Assembly (NCBI GenBank): GCA_015139955.1 | Contig: CP043991.1 | Span: 240,738 to 304,737 of the forward strand | Reading direction: 5' to 3' | DNA length: 64,000 nucleotides | DNA from: Candidatus Stammera capleta | GTDB taxonomy: Bacteria > Pseudomonadota > Gammaproteobacteria > Enterobacterales > Enterobacteriaceae | Shown here: piece after piece, positions 55,412-64,000 of the stretch | Numbering within the stretch: position 1 is the stretch's first letter | How the letters are laid out: each line of letters opens with the position of its first letter | Notes under the pieces: model-generated | The model's input: only the letters and a program-made list of their open reading frames with translations | What the model was told of the DNA's origin: nothing | Database searches by the model: none | Position numbers and translations under genes: made by a program

Positions 55412-58072
55412 ATGTTCAAAAGTTTTGTTGAAGTTCGTAAAATGTTTTTAGATTTTTTTAAATTTAAAGATCATGTTTTTGTAAAGGGTAGTTCATTAAT
55501 TCCTAATAATGATAATTCATTATTATTTACTAATGCTGGTATGAATCAATTTAAAAATATTTTTTTAGGTGTTGAAAATGCTAAATATAAAAATGTTGTT
55601 ACAACTCAATATTGTTTAAGAGTTGGTGGAAAACATAATGATTTAAAAAATATAGGTTATACTTCTAGACATAATACTTTTTTTGAAATGATGGGTAATT
55701 TTAGTTTTAATTCTTATTTTAAAGAATTAGCTATTATTTATGCTTGGGAATTGTTAACAGGTAAAGATTGGTATTCTATATCTAAGGATAATTTGTTTGT
55801 TACTGTACATAAATCTGATAAAGAAACTTATTATATATGATCTAAAATTATAGGTTTATCTAAAAATAATATATTTATTTTAGGTAATAATAAAGTTAAT
55901 ATTGATTTACATGCTAGTAATTTTTGAAGAATGTCTGAGTTTGGTCCATGTGGTTATAGCACAGAAATTTTTTTTACTAAAAATTTATCTTCTATAAAAA
56001 TTAATTCTAATTTTGAAATAGATTGTAATAATTGTTTAGAATTATGAAATTTAGTATTTATTGAATTTAATCTTAATAATAATTATCAAATTACAAATTT
56101 ATCTTATAAATCAGTTGATACTGGTATGGGTTTAGAAAGAATTTGTTCTGTGTTACAAAATACTTTATGTAATTTTGAAATAGATATTTTTAAAGATATT
56201 AAAAATATTATTAATAAATTTATTAATATTAATAATTATAATAAATATATATTAAATATTATTTCTGATCATATTAGATCAATTATTTTTTTATTACTAG
56301 AGGATCTTTTACCTTCTAATGAATATAGAGGTTATATTTTAAGAAAAATTATTAGAAGAACTATTTGACATTTTAAATTATTAAAAGTAAAAGATTATAT
56401 TTTATGTAAATTATTTGATGATTTGTATTTTGTTTTTAATAAAAATTATATTTTAGATAAAAATAAATTTTTTAATATTAAAGATATTATATATAATGAA
56501 GAAAAAAAATTTTTAAAAAGTTTAAATTTTGGTTTAAAAATTTTAAATTCTTTTATATCTAAAGTAGATAAATATAAGAAAAAAATAAAATCTAAAGTAA
56601 TGTTTTTATTATATGATACATATGGTGTACCATTAGATTTAATTATTGATGTTTGTAAATATAATAATATTAAAATTAACTTAAAAAAATTTAATTATTT
56701 GTTAGATATTCAAAAAAATAGATCTAAAAAGTTTAGTTGTTTTATTACTAAAAATTTAATAATTAAAGATAAAACTAAATTTATAGGTTATAATTTAAAT
56801 ACATGTGTTAGTAAAATATTATATATTATAAAAAATAATTTATTTATTGATAAAATAGATAATAATGATACTATTTTTATAGTATTAGATAAAACTGTTT
56901 TTTATCCTCAATCCGGTGGTCAAAATGGTGATATAGGAATATTATTTAATTCAAATGTTAAGTTTATAGTACAAAATACTAAATTATATAATAATAGTAT
57001 TATCCATATTGGGTATATAGATTATGGATTTTTAAATATAGGAGATATTATTAATGTAAATTATAATATTAATTATCGTAAAAAAATATCTTGTAATCAT
57101 ACATCAACTCATTTATTAAAATATGTATTAAAAAAAGTTTTAAATATTGATATAATTCAAAAAGGATCTAAAATTAAAAGTGATTTTTTTAGTTTTGATT
57201 TTTTATGTGATAAAAATTTGAGTGAAAAAAATATATTTCAGATTAATAAATTAATGAATTTTTATATATGAAGTAATTTATTAATTAAAATAAGTTATGT
57301 TAAAAATTTAGTTAAAAAAAAAAAAAATTTTTTACATAATGATATTCATCGTATTGTAAAATTTGAGCGTATTTCATTTGAATATTGTTGTGGTACTCAT
57401 GTTAAAAATACTAAAGATATAGGTATGTTTTTTTTAACAAATATTTATAGTATTTCATCAGGTATTAAACGTTTAGAGGCTACAACTTATGTAAGTGCAT
57501 TAAATTATATTAATAAACAGTTTTTTATTTTGCAAAATATATCAAAGTTATTATCTGTTAATAATAATTGTGTTATTGAAAGAATTAATTATATTTTAAA
57601 AAAAAATAAAAAAAAACAAAATGATTTAAATAAAATTAAATCATTATATATTAATGATATTTTAAAAATTTTAAATATTAAAACTGATAATATTTTTTTA
57701 ATGAATAAGATTAATTTTTTAGTAAAGAAAATTAAAATTTTAAGTTTTTTAGAAGATAAAAATATTTTATTTTCTATTTTAAATAAACTAAAAATACAAT
57801 TTAAATTAAGAATTATACTATTAGTAATGTTTATTAATAATTATAAAATTAATTATATTTTTTGTATTGATAAATATATTTTAAATAAAGTAGATTTTTT
57901 AAATTTTAATGAAAAGTTATTTTTTTTTTATGATAAAAAAAAAATAATTTTAGAAAATAAAATGTTTTCTGTTTATTTATTAAGTAATAAAAATATTAAA
58001 TCAATTAAGACATTTAATATTAATGATTTAATTATTTTTATTAAAGAAAAAATATTGATTTTAAAAAAATAA
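55412..58072 (+). CDS. alaS: Alanyl-tRNA synthetase
   Basis: 886 residues (E. coli 876), with catalytic, editing and C-Ala regions kept. N terminus [63 protein letters not shown] and [10 protein letters not shown]; editing domain [15 protein letters not shown] and the later zinc motif in [13 protein letters not shown], which completes HxxxH/CxxxH. Both TGG (AWELL, KDWYS) and TGA Trp codons occur. Long C-terminal coiled segment is lysine-rich. Followed, after loss of csrA, by the serV-argV type tRNA pair. Confidence 0.96.
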
Positions 58073-58221
58073 AAATTGTAAATTATTAGTGAATAAAATT
58101 TATTATAATTAAAATTAGGTATTTATTAAAATTTTAATAATAAAAGTAATATGTTAATTTTTTTAAAAATAATAAATATTAGTTAAAAAAAATTAATTTC
58201 TGATGATATAATAAATATATT

Positions 58222-58308
58222 GATGAGATGGTCGAGTGGTTTAAGGCGCTCTCCTGCTAAGGGAGTATGTATTTACATGCATCGAGGGTTCGAATCCCTC
58301 TCTCATCG
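58222..58308 (+). tRNA. serV: tRNA-Ser (anticodon GCU)
   Basis: Acceptor GATGAGA/TCTCATC, D arm with GGTCGAGTGGTTTAAGGC, anticodon loop CTGCTAA giving GCT, a long variable arm typical of tRNA-Ser, and T arm GAGGG-TTCGAAT-CCCTC. Matches enterobacterial serV and stands after alaS as in E. coli. No encoded CCA. Confidence 0.96.
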
Positions 58309-58311
58309 TAT

Positions 58312-58384
58312 GCATCCGTAGCTCAGTGGATAGAGTACTCGGCTACGAACCGAGTGGTCAGAGGTTCGAATCCTCTCGGATGTT
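58312..58384 (+). tRNA. argV: tRNA-Arg (anticodon ACG)
   Basis: GCATCCG acceptor, anticodon stem CTCGG/CCGAG with loop CTACGAA (anticodon ACG, needs A34-to-inosine editing by TadA), T arm GAGG-TTCGAAT-CCTC. Three bases after tRNA-Ser, as serV-argV in E. coli. The 3' strand CGGATGT leaves a G1-U72 wobble and a U discriminator instead of the usual C72 and A73; the end is followed directly by a T run. Confidence 0.92.
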
Positions 58385-58395
58385 TTTTTTAAAAG

Positions 58396-58418
58396 CTACC
58401 TAATAAAAAATTAGGTAG
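58396..58418 (-). terminator. Terminator of the porin gene (minus strand)
   Basis: CTACCTAAT and ATTAGGTAG form a perfect 9-bp stem around AAAAA. Read on the minus strand it lies five bases past the porin stop and is followed by CTTTT. It also separates the porin from the tRNA pair, which may use the T run at 58383-58390. Confidence 0.65.
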
Positions 58419-58422
58419 ATAA

Positions 58423-59547
58423 TTAAAATTTATAAATAAATCCTAGTGTAAAATTATTATTTTTACAATTATTATTAAATTGATTTATTTTATAGTCTAT
58501 ATATCCGAAAAATGATTTATTAAATTTATATGTTGCTCCTATGTTAAAATATTTTTCTATATCTTGATTGTATGGAGTATAATATCCATGATATTTAGTT
58601 TTATCTAAATTTTTAAATGTAGTTTGTGTGTATCCTATTATTGGTGTAAAACCTGAATTAAAATTATATTTAGCAATTAGATTAATATTTTGTGTTTTAT
58701 TAATAAATTTATATTTATTATAATTATTACTATTTGTAATAACTTTTATTAAATTTAAATTATTTCCTTCTATATAAGAATAGGCTATATAGAATTTATT
58801 TAGGTTATATTTAATACTTGTAGATCAAGCTGATGAAATATTGCTTTTAAAGTTATTTAAAATATTTTCATTATAATTAATTTTATTTTCTTTATTTATA
58901 TTCTGATTAGCATAAGCTGAAGATATTTCTATGCCATTATTTGTTTTAATGTTATAACCTATTCCTCAACCATTTTTAATTGAATATAATTGTTTATTTA
59001 ATGTATTGTTTTTACCTTGATATTCTCCTGTTAAAGTAATATTTTTGATAAAAAAATTTTTATTATTTAATTTGAAAGTTTTTTTGTAAGTAATAAGATT
59101 ATCATTAATTCCTGTTAAACTATTATCTTTAAATATTTTACTTTTAAAATATGGAGATATATTTGTGTATGATAATGAATTATATACCATAGAATGGTAT
59201 TTACCTACTTTAATTTTACCTATTTTATTATGTTTTACACCAATATAAATTAATTTATTAGAAATATGACTATTTTTATTATTAGCATCAATATATTCTA
59301 TTAATTTTCCAAAAGTAGAAATATTTTTTTGTTTTTTAGTTTTAGCATCTATTTCTAAAAGTATAGAATTATTTTCTAATGTATTATTTTTTTTGTTAAA
59401 AATTTTTTTAGTTTCTATTGTTCCATTTATATTTATTAAAATATCTTTATTATTTATTATATTTGTTGCTTTTAAATTTCACTGTATACCAAACAATAGT
59501 AGTAATATACTAAGTATATTAAATATATTTTTTGTATTTTTACTCAT
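58423..59547 (-). CDS. Outer-membrane porin, OmpF/OmpC type
   Basis: Trimeric beta-barrel channel. 374 residues (E. coli OmpF 362). Signal-peptide-like start (SKNTKNIFNILSILLLLFGI), a barrel of alternating strands such as NGWGIGYNIKTNNGIEISSAY, KYNLNKFYIAYSY, ARYNFNSG-like YNFNSGFTPIIGY, and the obligatory C-terminal Phe in FTLGFIYKF. FGKLIEYID and KYHSMVYNSLSY resemble the loop regions of OmpF/OmpC. Two TGA Trp codons. A Shine-Dalgarno AAGGATA precedes the ATG. It stands beside asnS, the place of ompF in E. coli. The only obvious outer-membrane protein in the window. Confidence 0.9.
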
Positions 59548-59635
59548 ATATTTATCCTTAATTTGATTGTTTTAATATGCAAATATATTTTATTATATTA
59601 ATTTAATTAAGTATTAACAATAGTAATATTATGTA

Positions 59636-61000
59636 TTAAAAATTTAAATAATTTGGATATCTAGGAAATGGTATTATATCTCTAATATTATTAATATTTG
59701 TTATGTACATTAATAATCTTTCTATACCTAAACCAAAACCTGAATGAGGTATTGTACCGTATTTTCTTAAATCTAAATACCATCAATATTTTTTTTTGTT
59801 TATTTTTTTTTTTAATATATTTTGATTTAATTTATTTAAATTATATTCTCGTTCTGAACCACCTATTATTTCACCTATATTTTTCAGTATTACATCTAAT
59901 GAGGATACTGTTTTTGTATCTTTATTAATTTTCATATAAAAAGGTTTTATTTTTTCAGGATGGTTAATTATTATTATAGAAGATTTAAAGTATTTTTTTG
60001 TTAAATATTTTTCTAATTCTGTAGATATATCTATACCTCATACAATTTTTTCTTTAAATTTTTTTTCTTTTTTTTTTAATATTTTAATTACTTCAGTATA
60101 ATCTATTGTAATAATTTTTTTATTAATTATTTCATTTAATGATGAAATATGATCTTTTTTATTATATTTAATTAAGAATAGTAAATCATTAATATTATTT
60201 TTTAATATTTTTTTACAGCAAAAAGATAACATTTTTTTTATTAATTTAATAATTTTTTTTATATTTGTTAATACTATTTCTGTTTCTAACATTCAAAATT
60301 CAGCTAAATGTTTTTTAGTGTTTGAATTTTCTGCTCTAAATACTGGACCTAAATTATATACTTTAGATAATGAACATGCATAAGTTTCTAAATTTAATTG
60401 TCCCGAAACTGTAAGATATGCTGTGTTATTAAAAAATTTTTTTTTGTTTTGTTTTATTTGAAACATTTGACTGTTACCTTCAGTATCTAAAGGAGTTATA
60501 ATAGGTGTAGGTATTCAATAAAAATTTTTTTTTTGAAAAAAATTATGTAGATAATATATTAATGTATTTCTTATTCTACTTATTGAAGAAATTAATTTAG
60601 TTCTAGCTCTTAAATGAGATATATTTCTTAAATATTCTGTCCTATGATATTTAGGACTTATAGGATATTTATTAGCATTTTTAATTTTTCCTATGATTTT
60701 AATTTTTTTAGCATGTATTTCATTAATATTTTTAGTAAGATTAGTTTTTATTAAACCAGTAATTATTATAGAACATCCATTATTTATTTTTTTTTTTTTG
60801 ATTTTATTTTTTTTAAGTATTTTTTTTTTAACAATTATTTGTGTTGGTTCAATACTTGAACCATCATTTATATCTATAAATAATATTCCTGTTTTAGAAT
60901 ATCTTGTAGATTTGATTCATCCATAAGTATTTATATATTTTTTTTTATATTGTTTTTTTTTTTTAATTTTTTGTATTTTTTTTGATGAATAGTAATACAT
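59636..61000 (-). CDS. asnS: Asparaginyl-tRNA synthetase
   Basis: Class IIb synthetase. 454 residues (E. coli 466). OB-fold start [20 protein letters not shown] (Trp TGA), [26 protein letters not shown]-like region, [19 protein letters not shown]-like stretch, [20 protein letters not shown]-like motif 2, and the end [15 protein letters not shown] with IPFPRYPN. Adjacent to the porin as asnS-ompF in E. coli. Having AsnRS means Asn-tRNA is charged directly rather than by amidation. Confidence 0.94.
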
Positions 61001-61045
61001 ATGTTTTATATATTGTAAGTATATTAATATTATTAGTTTATAAAT

Positions 61046-61750
61046 TTATTTTTTTCATAAACATTTTTTAAATTTTTTTTGTATATATTTTAAATATTTT
61101 ATATGTTTTTGATTTTCTTCTTGATTAATTATATATTTAATATATTTATTTTGTTTTTTATATTTAAAATTTATTTTTTTTGTATTTGATGTATTTTTTT
61201 TAAAATTTATTTGAATTTGTTTTTTTTTCATATTCAAATATATTTTTGCAAGTAATTTAGCATCTATTAAAGCTCCATGTTTTTTTCTATTAGAATTATT
61301 AATTTTATATCTTTGACAAAGACTATTTAAATCATTTTTTTTTCTAGGAAATATTTTTCTTGCTATAGATAAAGTGTCAATAATTTGACAAATTTTATTA
61401 ATTTTTTTTATTTTATAATTTATAGTTCTTAATTCATTTTCTATAAAACTTATATCAAAATTAGCGTTATGAATAATTAAATCAGATTTTTTAATAAATT
61501 TTATTAATTTTTTTGCTATTTCTGAAAATTTAGGTTTATTTATTAAAAATTTATTAGATATACCATGTATTTTATAAGCTTGATTTTCTATTTTTCTTTC
61601 TGGATTAATATATAAATGTAAAAAATTATTAGTTATTTTTTTATTTATTATTTCTATTGCACCTATTTCTATTATTTTATGTCCTATATAAGGTTTGTCA
61701 ATTAAATTCATACCTGTTGTTTCTATATCTAATACTATTTGTCTATGCAT
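61046..61750 (-). CDS. dnaQ: DNA polymerase III proofreading subunit epsilon
   Basis: 3'-5' exonuclease of the replicase. 234 residues (E. coli 243), counting a TGA Trp near the C terminus (61055-61057) followed by two lysines and TAA. Exo motifs: RQIVLDIETTGMN (Exo I), IHNANFDISFIENEL (Exo II), KKHGALIDAKLLAKIYL (Exo III epsilon). The C-terminal alpha-binding part is lysine/asparagine-rich. Divergent from rnhA with a 58-base gap, the E. coli arrangement. Confidence 0.95.
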
Positions 61751-61808
61751 TTTTTTTTTTTGGTTTTATAATATTTAAATAATTTAAAAAATATTGTTTA
61801 TTAAGTAT

Positions 61809-62285
61809 ATGTTAAAAATAGATATTTATACAGATGGTTCATGTATTAATAATCCTGGTCCAGGTGGTTGTGCAGCTATAGCTATAATAATTAATAAAAA
61901 ATTAGTTTTTCATTCTGGGTATTATTATACTACTAATAATAGAATGGAATTAATGGCTGTTATTTTACCATTAAATTTTTTTTTAAATTATAGAAATAAT
62001 ATTTTATTATTAAATATATTTACAGATAGTAATTATTTATATAGTGGTATAAATAATTGAATATATTTTTGAAAAAATAATCATTGAAGAAACACTAATA
62101 ATAAATCAATTAAAAATATAGATTTGTGAATTAAAATATATAATCTAATTTTTTTTTTTAAAAAAAAAATTAAATGACATTTAATTAAAGGTCATGTAGG
62201 TAATTTTTATAATGAAAAATGTGATAAAATAGCTTTTTTTTCAGCTAAAAATCCTAGTTTAAGAGATTTACCCTTACCTTATTAA
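61809..62285 (+). CDS. rnhA: Ribonuclease HI
   Basis: Degrades RNA in RNA-DNA hybrids. 158 residues (E. coli 155). The ATG at 61809 (MLKIDIYTDGSC) matches the usual start; an upstream in-frame TTG is not needed. Catalytic residues: Asp in YTDGSC, Glu in TNNRMELMAV, Asp in FTDSNYLY, Asp in NEKCDKIA; His in WHLIKGHVGN. Five or more Trp, all TGA. Followed by a clear terminator. Confidence 0.96.
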
Positions 62286-62309
62286 TTAAAGTAAGGGTAT
62301 TTTTTTTTT
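62269..62309 (+). terminator. Rho-independent terminator of rnhA
   Basis: TACCCTTAC (62269-62277) pairs perfectly with GTAAGGGTA (62291-62299), followed by about ten T. The 5' arm is the last coding part of rnhA (LPLPY). This is one of the few GC-containing hairpins in the window. On the other strand the T run belongs to the end of ibpA. Confidence 0.75.
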
Positions 62310-62751
62310 ATTTTTTTGAATTTATATGAATTTCTTTTGGTTCTTCTTTTACAGGTGGTTTATTTTTAATTTTGATAGTTAATAATCCTTTACTAAATTT
62401 AGCATCTTTTATTATAGAATTTTTAAGAATATTAAAATTAATACTAAAATTATTTTTTAGTATATTTTTTTGTATTCATTTTGAATTTTTTTTTTTTTTG
62501 ATTTTTTTTTTTATACCAGAAATATTTAATTTATTATCTATTATATTTATTTTTAATTCTTCTTTTTTTCATCTTGGTAAACTAATTGTTAATTTAAAAT
62601 CATTATTTATTTTTTTAATATTATATTTTGGAATGGTATTTACTGGTATATTACCAGTTAGATGACTAAATAATTTATCGATTTTATTAAATCTATCTGA
62701 AAAAATTGAATTTGTTAAATCTGGTATTATAGATAATGTTTTAAATGACAT
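62308..62751 (-). CDS. ibpA: Small heat-shock protein IbpA/IbpB type
   Basis: Hsp20/alpha-crystallin chaperone that holds unfolded proteins. 147 residues (E. coli IbpA 137). SDRFNKIDKLFSHLTGN resembles GFDRLFNHLEN; IPKYNIKKINNDFKLTISL is the start of the alpha-crystallin domain; KGLLTIKIKNKPPVKEEPKE followed by IHIN aligns with [23 protein letters not shown]. Two Trp are TGA. It has the strongest Shine-Dalgarno seen here (AAGGAG six bases before ATG), which fits high expression. Confidence 0.93.
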
Positions 62752-62792
62752 GATAATCTCCTTAAGTTAATAAAATTTATTTATTAAAATAA

Positions 62793-62821
62793 TAAATAAG
62801 TTTATTATCTTAGAAATCAAG
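62793..62821 (-). promoter_or_regulatory. Possible sigma-32 promoter for ibpA
   Basis: On the minus strand CTTGATT (62821-62815), 14 bases, then CTTATTTA (62800-62793), about 40 bases before the ibpA ATG. The -35 part resembles the sigma-32 CTTGAAA element; the -10 part is a poor match to CCCCATNT. Proposed because rpoH is present and ibpA is its classic target. Confidence 0.3.
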
Positions 62822-62877
62822 TTGATTGAAGATATTTATTTTCTAGTAAAATATTTTATATTTATAGATTTTAATTA

Positions 62878-62906
62878 TTGATTATAATATATATTATAAA
62901 TATACT
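62878..62906 (+). promoter_or_regulatory. Possible sigma-70 promoter for gapA
   Basis: TTGATT (62878-62883), a 17-base spacer, then TATACT (62901-62906), 64 bases before the gapA ATG. Good match and ideal spacing, but similar strings are common in such AT-rich DNA. Confidence 0.35.
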
Positions 62907-62970
62907 TTTTATTGTATATATAATTTTTATTTTGAAAATAGGTTAGAATGTATTTTTTAAGGTGATAATT

Positions 62971-63972
62971 ATGACAATTAGAATTGGTATAAATGGTTTT
63001 GGTAGAATAGGAAGATTAGTTTTTAGAAATACTCAGCATAGAAAAAATATTAATGTAGTAGCTATTAATGATTTAATAGATGCTGATTATATGGCTTATA
63101 TGTTGAAATTTGATTCAACACATGGTAGGTTTCCTGGGACTGTTAAAGTAATAGATAATAATTTATTAGTTAATAATAATAAGATTTATATTACGTCTTA
63201 TAAAAATCCTACTGATATTCCTTGGAGTAAATTTAATGTTGATATAGTAATAGAATCTACTGGTATATTTTTAACTAAGGAATTATCGTATGGACATATT
63301 TTAAGTGGTGCTAAATATGTAGTTATTACGGCTCCTTCTAAAGATGATATTCCAATGTTTGTAATGGGAGTTAATCATTATAATTATAATGGTCAAAATA
63401 TAGTATCTAATTCATCTTGTACTACAAATTGTTTAGCACCTATAGTTAAAGTTATACATGATAATTTTGGTATTTTAGAAGCTTTTATGACTACTATACA
63501 TGCTTCTACGGCTACACAAAAAGTTGTTGATTCTCCTTCGTTAAAAGATTGAAGAGGAGGTAGAAGTGTTTTCCAAAATATTATTCCTTCTTCTACAGGA
63601 GCAGCTGTAGCTATTGGTAATATTATTCCTGATTTAAAAGGAAAGATTACTGGTATGTCGTTTAGAGTTCCTACTTCTAATGTTTCAGTAGTAGATATGA
63701 CTGCTAAGTTATGTAGTGGTATTACTTATGATAAATTATGTGATGTAATGAAAGAAGCTTCGAAAAGTTATTTACGTGGTATTTTAGGTTATACTAATGA
63801 TGATGTTGTATCAAGTGATTTTAATGGTGAAAAATTAGTTTCAGTATTTGATTCTAAAGCATCTATGTTATTAAATGATAAATTTATTAAAGTTATTTCT
63901 TGGTATGATAATGAAACTGGTTATTCAGATAAAGTTTTAGATTTAGCTTCTTATATGTATTATTATAATTAA
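62971..63972 (+). CDS. gapA: Glyceraldehyde-3-phosphate dehydrogenase
   Basis: Oxidises GAP to 1,3-bisphosphoglycerate with NAD. 333 residues (E. coli 331). The ATG at 62971 follows AAGGTGAT and gives [18 protein letters not shown], the NAD site; a nearby in-frame GTG is less likely. Catalytic Cys in [13 protein letters not shown], His in [55 protein letters not shown]. Two Trp are TGG and one is TGA (DWRGG). Less divergent from E. coli than most genes here, consistent with high expression. Confidence 0.98.
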
Positions 63973-64000
63973 TGTTATATTTTTTTTTAAAAAGAGGTAA

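Noticed and set aside
1-64000. Mobile elements, prophage, CRISPR arrays or a horizontally acquired island
   Set aside because: I saw no transposase, integrase, direct-repeat array or block of different base composition; gene content is uniformly ancestral housekeeping.

Overview
The window is part of the chromosome of a strongly reduced, extremely AT-rich bacterium, almost certainly an obligate intracellular insect-type symbiont of gammaproteobacterial (Enterobacterales-like) descent. Many local gene orders are those of E. coli: speA-speB beside metK; rlmN-rodZ-hisS-der; cysS-folD-argU; clpP-clpX-lon; infA/trxB near serS; rpsA-ihfB; dusA near dnaB and ssb; rsmD near rpoH; the mra/mur/ddlB/ftsA cluster followed by secA; dnaX-htpG-adk; recA-alaS-serV-argV; asnS beside an OmpF/OmpC-type porin; dnaQ/rnhA divergent. 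What is missing is the genes in between. UGA is read as tryptophan throughout: conserved Trp positions in nearly every gene are TGA, a minority are TGG, and all true stops are TAA or TAG. I do not recognise a named species.

Layout. 1-12.3 kb: a speA-speB-glyA polyamine/one-carbon operon, metK, tsaB, rlmN, a truncated rodZ, hisS, der, RNase P RNA, one unidentified membrane protein, cysS, folD, tRNA-Arg(UCU). 12.4-18.2 kb: a minus-strand run trxB-infA-nusB-clpP-clpX-lon. 18.3-24.5 kb: serS and dusA, then minus-strand dnaB-ssb-rpsA-ihfB, with ihfB frameshifted in a poly(A) tract. 24.6-32.5 kb: hemW (frameshifted at a 15-A tract), rsmD, rpoH-hslV-hslU, mutM, tusE, a PriA that has lost its helicase motifs, rpmE. 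32.6-49.6 kb: murA, tpiA, then a peptidoglycan-precursor cluster (rsmH, murE, murF, mraY, murD, murG, murC, ddlB) ending with an intact ftsA and a clearly decayed ftsZ, then a DciA-like gene and secA. 49.6-64 kb: mtnN, a short dnaX, htpG, adk, recA, alaS, tRNA-Ser(GCU), tRNA-Arg(ACG), a porin, asnS, dnaQ, rnhA, ibpA and gapA.

How it fits together. The cell keeps replication and minimal repair (dnaB, ssb, dnaX, dnaQ, recA, mutM, rnhA), tRNA/rRNA modification (tsaB, rlmN, dusA, tusE, rsmD, rsmH), a striking set of sigma-32 regulon proteins together with rpoH (lon, clpP, clpX, hslV, hslU, htpG, ibpA), complete lipid II precursor enzymes, a porin-bearing outer membrane, and an arginine-to-putrescine route. 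The dcw region has lost its division-specific genes (ftsL, ftsI, ftsW, ftsQ, ftsZ) and lpxC, while ftsA survives. Homopolymer tracts are abundant; two genes (hemW, ihfB) and probably a third (dciA) can only be read whole if RNA polymerase or the ribosome slips in a poly(A) run.

I saw no insertion sequences, prophage, CRISPR arrays or other mobile DNA. Apart from the ftsZ relic, non-coding stretches are short and featureless.
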